From Rhodobacteraceae bacterium 63075 (lineage in GTDB: Bacteria > Pseudomonadota > Alphaproteobacteria > Rhodobacterales > Rhodobacteraceae): a DNA stretch of 64,000 nt. The stretch's first letter is position 1. Every line of letters starts with the position of its first letter. Below the pieces are notes generated by a model. It was not told the DNA's origin, did no database searches, and saw nothing but the letters and a program-made list of their open reading frames with translations. Below, in pieces: positions 8,903 through 16,936 of the stretch. The translations under genes were made by a program, and so were the position numbers. Location: positions 248,001 to 312,000 of the forward strand of contig QVMW01000001.1 in NCBI GenBank assembly GCA_003417655.1. Direction: 5' to 3'.

Positions 8903-9661
8903 ATGGCTATCACGGTCGATCTCAATTCGGACATGGGCGAGGGATTCGGGCCCTGGCGGATGGGCGACGACGCGGCGCTCCTGGACACGATCACCTCGGC
9001 CAATATCGCCTGCGGCAGTCATGCGGGCGATCCTGACGTGATGACTGCGACCATGCGCATGGCACATGAAAAAGGCGTCGGAATCGGCGCGCATCCGGGC
9101 TTTGCCGATCTTCTGGGGTTCGGGCGGCGGCGGATGAGCCTCGGCGCGGAGGAGCTGCAGAGCCTCATCGCCTACCAGCTTGGCGCGGCAAAGGGGATCG
9201 GGGCGCAGGTGGGCGCGCAGGTCAGGCATTTCAAGCTGCATGGCGCGCTGTCGAACATGGCCTCCGAGGACATTGCGCTCGCGCGGCTTTGCTACGAGAC
9301 GGCGCTGCGGGTCGACCCGGAGATCATCCTGATGGTGCTTTGCGAGACCGCGCAGCAGAAAGCGGTCGAGGACCTCGGCGCGAATTGGGTCGGCGAGATA
9401 TTCGCCGACCGCGCCTACGAGGATGATGCGACGCTTGTCGACCGTTCAAGGAAGGGTGCCGTGCTGCATGATGCAGGCATGGCGGCAGAGCGTATCCTCG
9501 GCATGCTGCGCGAAGGCGCGATCATTTCTCGGAGCGGCAAGCGCATCCCCGCGAAGATCGACACGATCTGCCTTCATGGCGATACGCCCGAGGCCGTGGA
9601 GATGGCGAAGGCGATCCGTATGAGGCTCGAAGCTGCCGGTGTGACGCTCCAGACGTTCTGA
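8903..9661 (+). CDS. pxpA: LamB/YcsF family protein, 5-oxoprolinase subunit A
   Basis: 252 residues. Family signatures LNSDMGEGFGPW, ANIACGSHAGDP, GAHPGFADLLGFGRR, KLHGALSN and EIFADRAYEDDATLV are all present. In characterised bacteria PxpA works with PxpB and PxpC to hydrolyse 5-oxoproline with ATP; neither partner is adjacent here, so they lie elsewhere or this copy acts differently. Ends at a double hairpin element shared with the convergent dapA. Confidence 0.9.
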   Translation: MAITVDLNSDMGEGFGPWRMGDDAALLDTITSANIACGSHAGDPDVMTATMRMAHEKGVGIGAHPGFADLLGFGRRRMSLGAEELQSLIAYQLGAAKGIGAQVGAQVRHFKLHGALSNMASEDIALARLCYETALRVDPEIILMVLCETAQQKAVEDLGANWVGEIFADRAYEDDATLVDRSRKGAVLHDAGMAAERILGMLREGAIISRSGKRIPAKIDTICLHGDTPEAVEMAKAIRMRLEAAGVTLQTF

Positions 9662-9663
9662 AG

Positions 9664-9713
9664 CCGTTTTCTTTCGAAGAAAACGGGCCGGAATTTTCGA
9701 AAAATTCCGGGCC
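9664..9713. terminator. Double hairpin between convergent pxpA and dapA; copy 1 of a dispersed element
   Basis: Hairpin one is CCGTTTTCTT-TCG-AAGAAAACGG (9664-9686). Hairpin two has arms CCGGAATTTT (9688-9697) and AAAAATTCCGG (9700-9710). It lies 3 nt after the pxpA stop and 12 nt from the dapA stop, as expected for a bidirectional terminator. Both hairpins recur in reverse order and orientation at 19860-19929. Confidence 0.7.
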
Positions 9714-9724
9714 CCGCCGCCGTG

Positions 9725-10600
9725 TCAGTTCATCAGCCCTGCGTGGCGCATGGCATCGTCGATGATTGCGGCGGTGCCTTCGCTCACCGACAGGAGCGGC
9801 AGGCGCACTTCGTCGCTGCAAAGCCCCAGCCGCGACATGGCGTATTTCGCGCCCGCGAGGCCCGGCTCCCTGAAAATGGCGATATGCAGCGGCATCAGCC
9901 GGTCTTGCAGCTCGAGCGCCTTGGCATAGTCGCCCGCGAGCGTGGCCTCCTGGAACTCCGCACAGAGCTTGGGCGCGACATTGGCCGTCACGGAGATGCA
10001 GCCCGTGCCGCCATGGGCGTTGAAGCCCAGCGCCGTGCCATCCTCGCCGGAGAGCTGGATGAAATCCGTCCCGCAGCTGAGGCGCTGCTGTGGCACGCGG
10101 GCCAGATCGCCCGTGGCGTCCTTGACGCCGACGATGCGCGGCAGCTTGGCGAGCTCTCCCATTGTCTCGGGCAGCATGTCCACAACCGAGCGGCCGGGGA
10201 TGTTGTAGATGATGATCGGCAGCTCGCAGCTATCATGCACGGCGCGGAAATGCGCGATCATGCCGGCCTGTGTCGGCTTGTTGTAATAGGGCGTCACGAC
10301 GAGGATGCCATCGGCCCCTGACTTTTCGGCGGCCTGCGCGAGGCGGATCGATTCGAGCGTGTTGTTCGAGCCTGCCCCCGCGATGACGGGCACGCGGCCT
10401 GCGGCGGCCTTCACGACGATCTCGACGACCTCGTCATGCTCGGAATGGGTGAGCGTCGGGCTTTCACCTGTCGTGCCGACCGGAACGAGACCGTGGCTGC
10501 CTTCGCCGATATGCCATTCGACCAGTTGTTTGAGCGTATCGACATCCAGCGCGCCGTTCTTGAACGGCGTGACCAGTGCAGGCATAGATCCCTTGAACAT
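9725..10600 (-). CDS. dapA: 4-hydroxy-tetrahydrodipicolinate synthase DapA
   Basis: Condenses pyruvate with aspartate semialdehyde, the first committed step to diaminopimelate and lysine. 291 residues. Motifs: [14 protein letters not shown] near the N-terminus, [12 protein letters not shown] (catalytic Tyr), [10 protein letters not shown], and [14 protein letters not shown] with the Schiff-base Lys. Start at 10600 ([13 protein letters not shown]) after GGAGCG. Divergent from the lytic transglycosylase gene. Confidence 0.96.
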   Translation of the reverse strand: MFKGSMPALVTPFKNGALDVDTLKQLVEWHIGEGSHGLVPVGTTGESPTLTHSEHDEVVEIVVKAAAGRVPVIAGAGSNNTLESIRLAQAAEKSGADGILVVTPYYNKPTQAGMIAHFRAVHDSCELPIIIYNIPGRSVVDMLPETMGELAKLPRIVGVKDATGDLARVPQQRLSCGTDFIQLSGEDGTALGFNAHGGTGCISVTANVAPKLCAEFQEATLAGDYAKALELQDRLMPLHIAIFREPGLAGAKYAMSRLGLCSDEVRLPLLSVSEGTAAIIDDAMRHAGLMN

Positions 10601-10751
10601 GATACGCTCCTTTGTTTGCGGTGCGCCGCACATGACGCGCGGCGATGTTTTGCCGTGAGCCGCAGCGCCGTCTTTCGTGATTTGAGCTGTGAGGCTCGGG
10701 CGCTGTAGGCTCGGGGCGATCTATCCTGTCTCATAGGGAGAAATGCAAGAG

Positions 10752-12695
10752 ATGTTTATGCGCCTGAGCGCTGTTTTGTGCCTTGTTTTGCAGGTTTCCC
10801 CCGCCTTTTCCGAGCCACCCGCTGCGCCGCGCCCGTTCAGCCGGGCGCTTGAGGCGACGGCGCGCGGGAACTGGGAGGAGGCAGATCTCATCGCGGCCAA
10901 GGCCGGGCCGGAGGCGCGCGCGCTGATCGAATGGGTGCGGCTGCGCGCGGGGCAGGGGGATGCCCGAGAGGTTCTCGAATTTGCCGAAGCGCGGCCCGAT
11001 TGGCCGGGGCTGGCGCTTATGTTCGCGCGCATGGAAGACCGGATCGGGGATCTTCCGGATGCGCAGACGCTTGCCTTCTTCGACATGTATCCGCCGCAGA
11101 CGGGCGATGGCGTTCTGGCTCATGCAGGCGCCCTCTTGCGGGCGGGGCGGCGCGGAGAGGCGGAGGCCTCGCTTGTTCTCGCCTGGCGCAGTTTCGACCT
11201 GACGTCGGCGCAGCACGCGGCGTTCCTGGAGCGCCACGGCGATCTGCTCGCCCCGCATTACGCGGCGCGGCTCGACATGGCACTCTGGCGGGACCTGTCG
11301 GGCGATGTCCAATTGATGCTGCCGCTTGTCAGCGAGGGCCAGCGGCTCCTGGCCAAGGCGCGCCAGGGGCTGCGCGCGGGAGAGAGCGACCCCGAGGCGC
11401 TGATCGGGCTTGTGCCCGAGGCGCTGCGCGGCCATCCCGGCCTCGCCTACGAGGAGTTTCTCTGGAACTACCGTCGCGGCAGCAAGGCGCGCGCGATCGA
11501 GTTGATGACCAAGCGCAGCGCAGCGGCCACGCTCGGCGAGCCGCGCCGCTGGGCAGGCTGGCGGCGCAGCCTCGCGCGCCAGCTCATGCGCGAGGGGGAT
11601 GCCGAGACGGCCTATGCGCTGACGCTGAATCACGGGCTGCATGCGGGCGCCGCCTTCGCCGATCTCGAGTGGCTTGCGGGGTATCTCAGCCTGCGTAAGC
11701 TCGAAGGGCCGGAGCGGGCGCTGGCCCATTTCGAGCGCTTTGCAGCGGCGGTGGAGACGCCGATCTCGCAGGGCCGCGCCGGATTCTGGACAGGCGAGGC
11801 GCAGGCGGCGTTGGGCCGTGCGGAGGAGGCGCAGGCGGCCTATGCGAAAGGGGCCGAGCACCAGACCAGCTTTTACGGGCTGCTGGCGGCGGAACGGGCA
11901 GGGTTAGAGACTGATCCGGACCTGGCCGGGGTCGAGTATTTCCCGGCCTGGCAGCAGGCCGATTTCGCAGGCAGCGAGATGGCGCAGATCGTGATCCTCG
12001 CGGTCAAGAACGACCGGCTGAGCCTTGCCGAGCGCTTCCTTCTGGCGCTGGCCGAGGGGGCCGACCGGCGCAGCCTCGGGCAGCTCGGCAACATGGCCGC
12101 GGATATCGGCGCGCCGCATCTGCAAGTGATGCTGGGCAAGGCCGCCGCAAGGCGGGGGATCGTGCTGCCGGGGCATTACTACGCGCTGCACCCGATGGCC
12201 GAGATGGAACTGCCTGTGCCGATGGAGCTGGCGCTGGCCATCGCGCGGCGCGAATCCGAGTTCGACCCGCATGTTCGCAGCGGCGCGGGGGCGGAGGGGC
12301 TGATGCAGCTCATGCCCGCCACGGCAGCGGAGACGGCGCGGGAGATCGGGCGGGCGCATGTGCAGGGCGATGTCATCAATGACTGGCGCTACAACGCCGC
12401 GCTCGGCTCGGCCTACCTCGCGAAGCTGGCGGAGCGATTCGGCGGTAATATCGTCGTGATCGGCGCGGGCTATAACGCGGGGCCGTCGCGGCCCGAGCGC
12501 TGGATGGCCGAGCGGGGCGACCCGCGCCAGGGCGAGATGGACGTGATCGATTGGATCGAGCACATCCCCTTCAACGAGACGCGGAATTACGTGATGCGCG
12601 TGGCCGAATCGCTTCCGGTCTATCGCGCGCGGCTGGGGCGCAAGGCGCATCCCGTGCCCTTCTCCGAAGAGCTCATCGGCGCGACGATCAGGTGA
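10752..12695 (+). CDS. Soluble lytic murein transglycosylase (Slt70-like)
   Basis: About 647 residues. An N-terminal signal peptide (MFMRLSAVLCLVLQVSPAFS) directs export to the periplasm. A long alpha-helical superhelix region (about 30-480) resembles the ring-forming U domain of Slt70. The C-terminal SLT domain carries ALAIARRESEFDPHVRS (catalytic Glu), GLMQLMPATA, and VIGAGYNAGPSRPERW. It cleaves peptidoglycan glycan strands to anhydromuropeptides. Three in-frame ATGs exist (10743, 10752, 10758); AGGGAG at 10735-10740 best fits 10752. It faces the DMT transporter gene, ending 23 nt from its stop. Confidence 0.9.
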   Translation: MFMRLSAVLCLVLQVSPAFSEPPAAPRPFSRALEATARGNWEEADLIAAKAGPEARALIEWVRLRAGQGDAREVLEFAEARPDWPGLALMFARMEDRIGDLPDAQTLAFFDMYPPQTGDGVLAHAGALLRAGRRGEAEASLVLAWRSFDLTSAQHAAFLERHGDLLAPHYAARLDMALWRDLSGDVQLMLPLVSEGQRLLAKARQGLRAGESDPEALIGLVPEALRGHPGLAYEEFLWNYRRGSKARAIELMTKRSAAATLGEPRRWAGWRRSLARQLMREGDAETAYALTLNHGLHAGAAFADLEWLAGYLSLRKLEGPERALAHFERFAAAVETPISQGRAGFWTGEAQAALGRAEEAQAAYAKGAEHQTSFYGLLAAERAGLETDPDLAGVEYFPAWQQADFAGSEMAQIVILAVKNDRLSLAERFLLALAEGADRRSLGQLGNMAADIGAPHLQVMLGKAAARRGIVLPGHYYALHPMAEMELPVPMELALAIARRESEFDPHVRSGAGAEGLMQLMPATAAETAREIGRAHVQGDVINDWRYNAALGSAYLAKLAERFGGNIVVIGAGYNAGPSRPERWMAERGDPRQGEMDVIDWIEHIPFNETRNYVMRVAESLPVYRARLGRKAHPVPFSEELIGATIR

Positions 12696-12718
12696 ACTGC
12701 TGAGGATTTGTGACGCTG

Positions 12719-13597
12719 CTAAGCCAGCCGCGCGGCGCGGCGGCGCTCGCGCCAGAAGTTGAAGAGCCCCGCGCTGATGATGATGAGCGCGCCGAAGGCC
12801 ACGTTGGCCTCGATGGTCTCGGCAAAGACGAAGACCCCGATCACCGCGCCGAAGACGAGCTGGAAATAGGCGAAGGGCTGAACCGAGCTGGCCTCGGCGA
12901 CCTCGTAGGTCTTGATCAGAAGCCAGTGCCCGAGCGCGCCCGTGATGCAGAGCACGCCCATCCAGGCCCAGTCCGGGCCTGTCATAGGCTCCCAGTAGGC
13001 GATCCCGACGGCCGTCATCATCACGGCGCCGGTGACACCTGTCCAGAAGAAGGAGGTTGCCGTGCTGTCCTTGCGGGCCGCGAAGCGGGTAAGCAGGCCG
13101 TAGAGCGCGAAAAGAAGCGCGGCGATGAGCGGGACGATGGCGGCAGGCGCAAAGACGCCGAAGCCGGGCTTGAGAATGATCAGCACACCGACGAAGCCCA
13201 CGAAGATCGCCAGCCAGCGCCGCCAGCCCACGGCTTCGCCGAGGATGGGGCCGGACAGGGCGGCAATGATGAGCGGGTAGCTTGTGAACACGGCGTGACT
13301 CTCGACAAGGCCGAGGAGCGTGAAGCCGTAGATCATGATGCAGATTTCGGTGGCGAGCAGCAGGCCTCGGAAAACCTGCAGGAAGGGTTGGCGCGTGGCG
13401 GCGGCCGCGCGCAACCCGCCTGCCTTGCGCCCGGCAACGGCCATGACGAAGGCCGCGAAGAACCAGTAGCGGATCATCACGACCATCAGCACGTTGTATT
13501 CGCCCGCGAGATGGCGGGAGATACCGTCCTGCGCGGCGAAGACGAATGTCGTCGCGATCATGAGCAGGATGCCGAGGCGGGTGTTGCTTTGGTCCAT
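12719..13597 (-). CDS. DMT superfamily (EamA) transporter
   Basis: 292 residues with ten predicted hydrophobic helices in two EamA repeats; starts MDQSNTRLGILLMIATTFVFAAQD. Inner-membrane exporter or importer of an unknown metabolite; family members move amino acids and related compounds. It begins 1 nt after the mnmD stop, so it is probably transcribed with it, without an obvious functional link. A second, unrelated DMT gene lies at 22.4 kb. Confidence 0.85.
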   Translation of the reverse strand: MDQSNTRLGILLMIATTFVFAAQDGISRHLAGEYNVLMVVMIRYWFFAAFVMAVAGRKAGGLRAAAATRQPFLQVFRGLLLATEICIMIYGFTLLGLVESHAVFTSYPLIIAALSGPILGEAVGWRRWLAIFVGFVGVLIILKPGFGVFAPAAIVPLIAALLFALYGLLTRFAARKDSTATSFFWTGVTGAVMMTAVGIAYWEPMTGPDWAWMGVLCITGALGHWLLIKTYEVAEASSVQPFAYFQLVFGAVIGVFVFAETIEANVAFGALIIISAGLFNFWRERRRAARLA

Positions 13598-13598
13598 G

Positions 13599-14267
13599 TC
13601 AGGGCTTTCTTGCGACGGTCATGTGGCGCTTGCGGCCATAGCCGGGGCGGCGCTCGACGGCGAAGCCGGCCTCGCCCAGCGCGCGGCGCACGGCGCCTGC
13701 GGCGGTGTAGGTCGCGGCCGTGCCTTGCGGCGCGGTCTGTGCGCAGACATCTGCGAGAAGCGGAGGCTCCCAGAGCTCGGGATTTCGGGCTGGAGCGAAG
13801 CCGTCAAGGAACCAGGCATCGGCCTTTTGCGCCATGTCAGAGACTGTTTTGCGGGCATCCCCCACGACAAGTGTGACGCGCAGATCATCGAGCTCGAAGG
13901 CGGTTTCGCCGCCTGTGAAGAAAGGCATGAGCTCTGCGCTCAGAGCGGCGATCTCGGGGAAGGCGGCTTGCGCCGTCTGCATGTCTTCGGGGCGCATCGG
14001 GAAGGCCTCGAAGCTGGTATAGTGCAGTTTGCCCGCCTGCCCCGCCTCACGCCAGAGCTTCAGCGCGGCCAGCAGGTTGAGCCCGGTGCCGAAGCCCAGC
14101 TCGGCGATATGAAACCCGTCGGTGAAGCGGCCCGGCAGACCATTGCCCGCGAGAAAGACATGATTTGTCTCCGCGAGACCGTTCTCGAGGCTGAAATAGG
14201 GATCATCGAAGCGGCTGGAGACAGGCACCTGGCCGTCGCGCCATGTAAGATCGGCAGACTGGTTCAT
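13599..14267 (-). CDS. mnmD: tRNA 5-methylaminomethyl-2-thiouridine(34) methyltransferase MnmD
   Basis: 222 residues, equal to the N-terminal half of E. coli MnmC. SAM-binding and family motifs: HIAELGFGTGLNLLA, D-A-W-F-L-D-G-F-A-P-A-R-N-P-E-L-W, and the C-terminal GYGRKRHMTVARKP. It would methylate nm5s2U to mnm5s2U at the wobble position. Start at 14267 (MNQSADLTWRDGQ). It is divergent from an FAD oxidoreductase gene 56 bp away, which looks like the other half of MnmC kept as a separate gene. Confidence 0.9.
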   Translation of the reverse strand: MNQSADLTWRDGQVPVSSRFDDPYFSLENGLAETNHVFLAGNGLPGRFTDGFHIAELGFGTGLNLLAALKLWREAGQAGKLHYTSFEAFPMRPEDMQTAQAAFPEIAALSAELMPFFTGGETAFELDDLRVTLVVGDARKTVSDMAQKADAWFLDGFAPARNPELWEPPLLADVCAQTAPQGTAATYTAAGAVRRALGEAGFAVERRPGYGRKRHMTVARKP

Positions 14268-14323
14268 GGGGGCGTGATCCGATAAAGCGTAAAGCAGCGC
14301 GAGGATGCAGCCGCGACGGGAGA

Positions 14324-15364
14324 ATGGCAATGGCAGATGTGACGGTGAGAGGCGCGGGGATTTTCGGGCTGAGCATTGCCTGGGAATGCCTTGAGCGGGG
14401 CGCATCGGTGCAGGTGATCGACCCGGGCGGTATCGGTGCCGGGGCCAGCGGTGGGATCGTCGGGGCGCTCGCGCCGCATGTTCCGGAGAACTGGAACGAG
14501 AAGAAAGCCTTCCAGTTCGAGAGCCTGATCGCGGGGGAGGCCTTCTGGCAGAAAGTGGCTGATTGGGCCGGAATAGAGACGAGTTATGCCCGCACCGGGC
14601 GGGTGCAGCCGCTCGCTGACACACGCGCCGAGGAGCTTGCCCGCGCTCGCGCGGAGAGCGCGAGGGAGCTCTGGCAGGGCAAGGCGGAGTGGCGCGTCGT
14701 CAGCGGTGACGAGCTGGATTCGCCGCTTCCGGAAAGCCCGACCGGCCTTTTCGTCTTCGACACGCTGACCGCGCGCATGGCCCCCCGGCAGGCCTGCAAG
14801 GCGTTGGCAGCGGCAATCATCCGGCGCGGAGGGCGCATCGTACCGGACGGCGGCGAGCAGGGGCAGGTGATCCATGCCACTGGCGTTCAGGGCCTCGAGG
14901 AGCTCTCGGCGCATTTCGGCAGAACGGTCGGAAACGGCGTGAAGGGGCAGGGCGCGTTGCTGCGCTTCGACATGCGCGACGCGCCCCAGATATTCGTCGA
15001 TGGGGTCCATATCGTGCCGCATTGGGACGGCACTGTTGCCGTGGGTTCGACGAGCGAGCGAGACTATTCCAGCCCGACAGAGACCGACGCACAGCTCGAT
15101 TCGGTGATCGTCCGGGCGCGGGCGGCCGTCCCGGCGCTTGAGGGTGCGGAAGTGATCGAGCGCTGGGCAGGTGTGCGGCCGAGGACGAAGAGCCGCGCGC
15201 CGATGCTCGGGGCGCATCCGATTCACGCGGGGCAATTCATCGCCAATGGCGGTTTCAAGATCGGCTTCGGCATGGCAATCAAGGTTGGCGAGGTGATGGC
15301 CGAGCTGGTGCTTGAAGGGCGCGATACCATCCCGCAGGATTTCAGGCCGGAAGCGTCCTTGTGA
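14324..15364 (+). CDS. FAD-dependent oxidoreductase (DAAO/MnmC C-domain-like)
   Basis: 346 residues, glycine/D-amino-acid oxidase fold. The Rossmann motif is VTVRGAGIFGLSIAWECLERG, followed by the typical IDPGGIGAGASGG loop; C-terminal IANGGFKIGFGMA closes the FAD site. Its neighbour mnmD suggests it may be the oxidase that removes the carboxymethyl group from cmnm5s2U, as the C-terminal half of MnmC does, but the family also includes amino-acid oxidases. Start may be 14324 or 14330 (both ATG, in frame). Followed after 130 bp by ugd. Confidence 0.75.
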   Translation: MAMADVTVRGAGIFGLSIAWECLERGASVQVIDPGGIGAGASGGIVGALAPHVPENWNEKKAFQFESLIAGEAFWQKVADWAGIETSYARTGRVQPLADTRAEELARARAESARELWQGKAEWRVVSGDELDSPLPESPTGLFVFDTLTARMAPRQACKALAAAIIRRGGRIVPDGGEQGQVIHATGVQGLEELSAHFGRTVGNGVKGQGALLRFDMRDAPQIFVDGVHIVPHWDGTVAVGSTSERDYSSPTETDAQLDSVIVRARAAVPALEGAEVIERWAGVRPRTKSRAPMLGAHPIHAGQFIANGGFKIGFGMAIKVGEVMAELVLEGRDTIPQDFRPEASL

Positions 15365-15494
15365 TGGCCTGCTTTGGCGGGCTTCAGGGAAAGGTTACAT
15401 TTTTGCGCCAAGAGTTCCGGGATTGTTTCTGCCGCGTTGACAGTGAGCGGCGCTTCGATGAAAAGTTCGCCTAAAATGAAGGGCAGTTGAGCAA

Positions 15495-16820
15495 ATGAAG
15501 ATCGCGATGATTGGCACGGGGTATGTCGGCCTCGTTTCAGGTGTATGTTTTTCCGACTTTGGGCATGACGTGATCTGCGTCGACAAGGACCCTTCGAAGA
15601 TCGAGATGCTGGAGCGCGGCGAGGTGCCGATCTACGAGCCGGGGCTCGAGCAGCTTCTGGCCAAGAATGTCGAGGCCGGCCGGCTGTCCTTCACGACCGA
15701 TCTGGAAGCGGCGCTCGAGGATGTCGAGGCCGTTTTCATCGCCGTCGGGACGCCCTCGCGGCGGGGCGATGGCCATGCCGATCTGACCTACGTGATGGCC
15801 GCGGCGCAGGAAGTCGCCGGACTGCTCAAGGACTATGCCGTCATCGTCACCAAATCGACCGTGCCGGTGGGCACCAACCGGCAGGTCAAGCAGGCGGTGC
15901 GCAAGGCCAACCCAAAGCTTGAGTTCGATGTCGCGTCCAACCCCGAGTTCCTCCGCGAAGGCGCGGCGATCGACGACTTCATGAAGCCCGACCGCGTTGT
16001 CGTCGGTGTGCAGAGCGAGCGCGCCGCCGAGGTGATGCGCGACATCTACCGCCCGCTCTACCTGCGCGATTTTCCCATCGTCACGACCGATCTGGAAAGC
16101 GCGGAGATGATCAAATACGCGGCCAATTCCTTCCTTGCGACGAAAGTCACCTTCATCAACGAGATCGCCGCGCTCTGCGAGCGGACCGGCGCGGATGTGA
16201 AGCAGGTTGCCAAGGGCATGGGCCTCGACGGGCGGATCGGCAACAAGTTCCTCCATGCGGGGCCGGGCTATGGCGGCTCGTGCTTTCCCAAGGACACCAA
16301 GGCGCTGGCGCGCATCGGTCAGGAACATGGCCTGCCGATGCAAATCACCGAGACGGTCATCAAGGTCAACGAGGAGATCAAGGAACGGATGATCGAGAAG
16401 CTGCTCGACATGGTGGGCGGCAGTTTCAACGGCAAGATCATCACGGTGCTCGGCGTCACTTTCAAGCCCGACACTGACGACATGCGCGCCGCGCCCTCTC
16501 TCAAGATCGTTCCGGCGATGATCGGGGGCGGTGCCAAGGTGCGGGTTGTCGACCCGCAGGGGCGCCGCGAAGGTGAGGAGCTGTTGCCCGGCGTGAACTG
16601 GGCCGAGGACGCCTACAAGGCGGCGCAGAACGCTGACCTCATCGTGATCCTGACCCAGTGGAACGAGTTCCGCGCGCTCGATCTCCAGCGCATCGCGAAG
16701 AAGATGAACACGCCGCGACTGGCCGATCTGAGAAACATCTACTCGGAGAAGGACGCCAAGCGCGCGGGGTTCGACGCATATGTTTCCGTCGGGCGGAGCG
16801 ACTACTTCACCAGCGATTGA
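15495..16820 (+). CDS. UDP-glucose 6-dehydrogenase
   Basis: 441 residues. Oxidises UDP-glucose to UDP-glucuronate with NAD+, a precursor of acidic capsule or exopolysaccharide. N-terminal NAD site MIGTGYVGLVSGVCFSDFGH; catalytic Cys263 in GPGYGGSCFPKDTKAL; the substrate segments KYAANSFLATKVTFINEI and GVTFKPDTDDMR are intact. A perfect TTGACA (15437-15442) lies upstream without a convincing -10. Convergent with the sugar dehydratase gene, and likely supplies the polysaccharide locus at 48-63 kb. Confidence 0.95.
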   Translation: MKIAMIGTGYVGLVSGVCFSDFGHDVICVDKDPSKIEMLERGEVPIYEPGLEQLLAKNVEAGRLSFTTDLEAALEDVEAVFIAVGTPSRRGDGHADLTYVMAAAQEVAGLLKDYAVIVTKSTVPVGTNRQVKQAVRKANPKLEFDVASNPEFLREGAAIDDFMKPDRVVVGVQSERAAEVMRDIYRPLYLRDFPIVTTDLESAEMIKYAANSFLATKVTFINEIAALCERTGADVKQVAKGMGLDGRIGNKFLHAGPGYGGSCFPKDTKALARIGQEHGLPMQITETVIKVNEEIKERMIEKLLDMVGGSFNGKIITVLGVTFKPDTDDMRAAPSLKIVPAMIGGGAKVRVVDPQGRREGEELLPGVNWAEDAYKAAQNADLIVILTQWNEFRALDLQRIAKKMNTPRLADLRNIYSEKDAKRAGFDAYVSVGRSDYFTSD

Positions 16821-16894
16821 CCAAGCTGTCACGCCTTCTGCTCGAAAAACTCATGGAAGCGCAGTGCGCGCCAAGTTCAATCCGCGCGCCGCGC

Positions 16895-16927
16895 TTCGCC
16901 AAGAGCAGTGATTGTGGTTTTGGCGAA
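16895..16927. terminator. Hairpin between convergent ugd-type and sugar dehydratase genes
   Basis: TTCGCCAA (16895-16902) pairs with TTGGCGAA (16920-16927) around a 17-nt loop, in the 116-bp gap between two convergent stops. No T-run follows on either strand, so factor-independent termination is uncertain. Confidence 0.35.
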
Positions 16928-16936
16928 ACGCTTCGG

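Noticed and set aside
12710..13876. 388-codon plus-strand frame opposite the DMT transporter and mnmD
   Set aside because: Spans two oppositely oriented real genes and reads as charged low-complexity sequence.
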